From: Streptomyces venezuelae
Lineage (GTDB): Bacteria; Actinomycetota; Actinomycetes; Streptomycetales; Streptomycetaceae
Length of the DNA: 64,000 bases
Direction of reading: 5' to 3'
Assembly: GCF_008642335.1 (NCBI RefSeq)
Contig: NZ_CP029191.1
Span: 2,666,001 to 2,730,000 of the forward strand
Part shown: one piece after another, positions 63,948 to 64,000 of the stretch
How positions within the stretch are numbered: position 1 is the first letter of the stretch
How the letters are laid out: each line of letters starts with the position of its first letter
Translations under genes and position numbers: made by a program
The notes under the pieces: model-generated
Told to the model about the DNA's origin: nothing
The model's database searches: none
What the model saw: the letters and a program-made list of their open reading frames with translations, nothing else

Positions 63948-64000
63948 GCCGGCGTGAATGCCAGCGGCCCAAGTGCACCGGCAGCTACGACGACTTCGGC
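63944..64000 (+). CDS. pknG: Serine/threonine kinase PknG (5' fragment; continues outside window)
   Basis: Only 19 codons are present: MSRRECQRPKCTGSYDDFG. The CxRPxCxGSYxD pattern is the start of the zinc/rubredoxin-like region at the N-terminus of actinobacterial PknG. The ATG overlaps the preceding stop (ATGA). PknG phosphorylates GarA/OdhI-type FHA proteins to control 2-oxoglutarate dehydrogenase and glutamate metabolism. The assignment rests on this short N-terminus plus the GlnX/GlnH context; the kinase domain lies outside the window. Confidence 0.75.
   Translation, partial: MSRRECQRPKCTGSYDDFG

Overview
The window is chromosomal DNA from a Streptomyces or a very close relative. The GC content is very high, GTG starts are frequent, and the content is typical of the genus: a nickel-repressed type iron superoxide dismutase, a mycothiol-linked DsbA-like oxidoreductase, two Eis-type acetyltransferases, two PepN aminopeptidases, a chitosan-oligosaccharide (csn) uptake operon and the start of a PknG kinase locus. 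I see no rRNA, tRNA, CRISPR array, intact insertion sequence or prophage. It reads as core or near-core chromosome with small repeat insertions.

Layout. 0-10 kb: the end of an acyltransferase; a leftward overlapping operon of ABC ATPase, FtsX-type permease and HD phosphohydrolase; a CPA2-type antiporter that overlaps tail-to-tail with a PP2C phosphatase; an Eis acetyltransferase; a Nei-type glycosylase; and rpiB. 10-17 kb: three paralogous amino-acid permeases, interleaved with a flavin oxidoreductase and bioY. 17-26 kb: sodF behind a Nur-box-like site, a Rv2466c-like protein, PepN, a nuclease-fold protein, and a leftward run of secreted serine hydrolase, metallophosphoesterase and Nudix hydrolase. 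26-36.8 kb: a MITE-like element, a large secreted subtilase, an ECF sigma/anti-sigma pair, asd, a divergent MFS/LysR pair, a DUF1203 protein and a PhzS-like monooxygenase.

36.9-51 kb: a second PepN, an EamA exporter with its LysR regulator, a small membrane protein, and malQ preceded by a translationally coupled cysteine-containing repeat peptide. Then come a GH84-like glycosidase, an HNH endonuclease, an MscS channel and a second Eis. 51-53 kb holds a probable deletion scar in a regulator locus, followed by a 1.1 kb gene-free island bounded by ~240 bp inverted repeats with nested direct and inverted repeats inside. 53-59.8 kb: csnR-csnE-csnF-csnG-csnH-csnK, closed by a strong hairpin. 59.9-64 kb: a four-gene set matching the mycobacterial GlnX-GlnH-PknG amino-acid sensing system plus an extra coiled-coil gene; pknG is cut by the window edge.

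How the genes work together. The csn genes form one pathway: lipoprotein capture, two permeases, a GH4 glycosidase and a sugar kinase under a ROK repressor. They encode no ATPase, so they probably borrow the shared MsiK ATPase. The GlnX/GlnH/coiled-coil/PknG set probably reports extracellular acidic amino acids to a kinase that controls 2-oxoglutarate flux. The least explained items are the repeat island, the malQ-coupled peptide, the coiled-coil protein of the pknG locus and the apparent loss of the catalytic Asp pair in the GH84-like protein. All assignments come from reading motifs and gene order; no database search was run.
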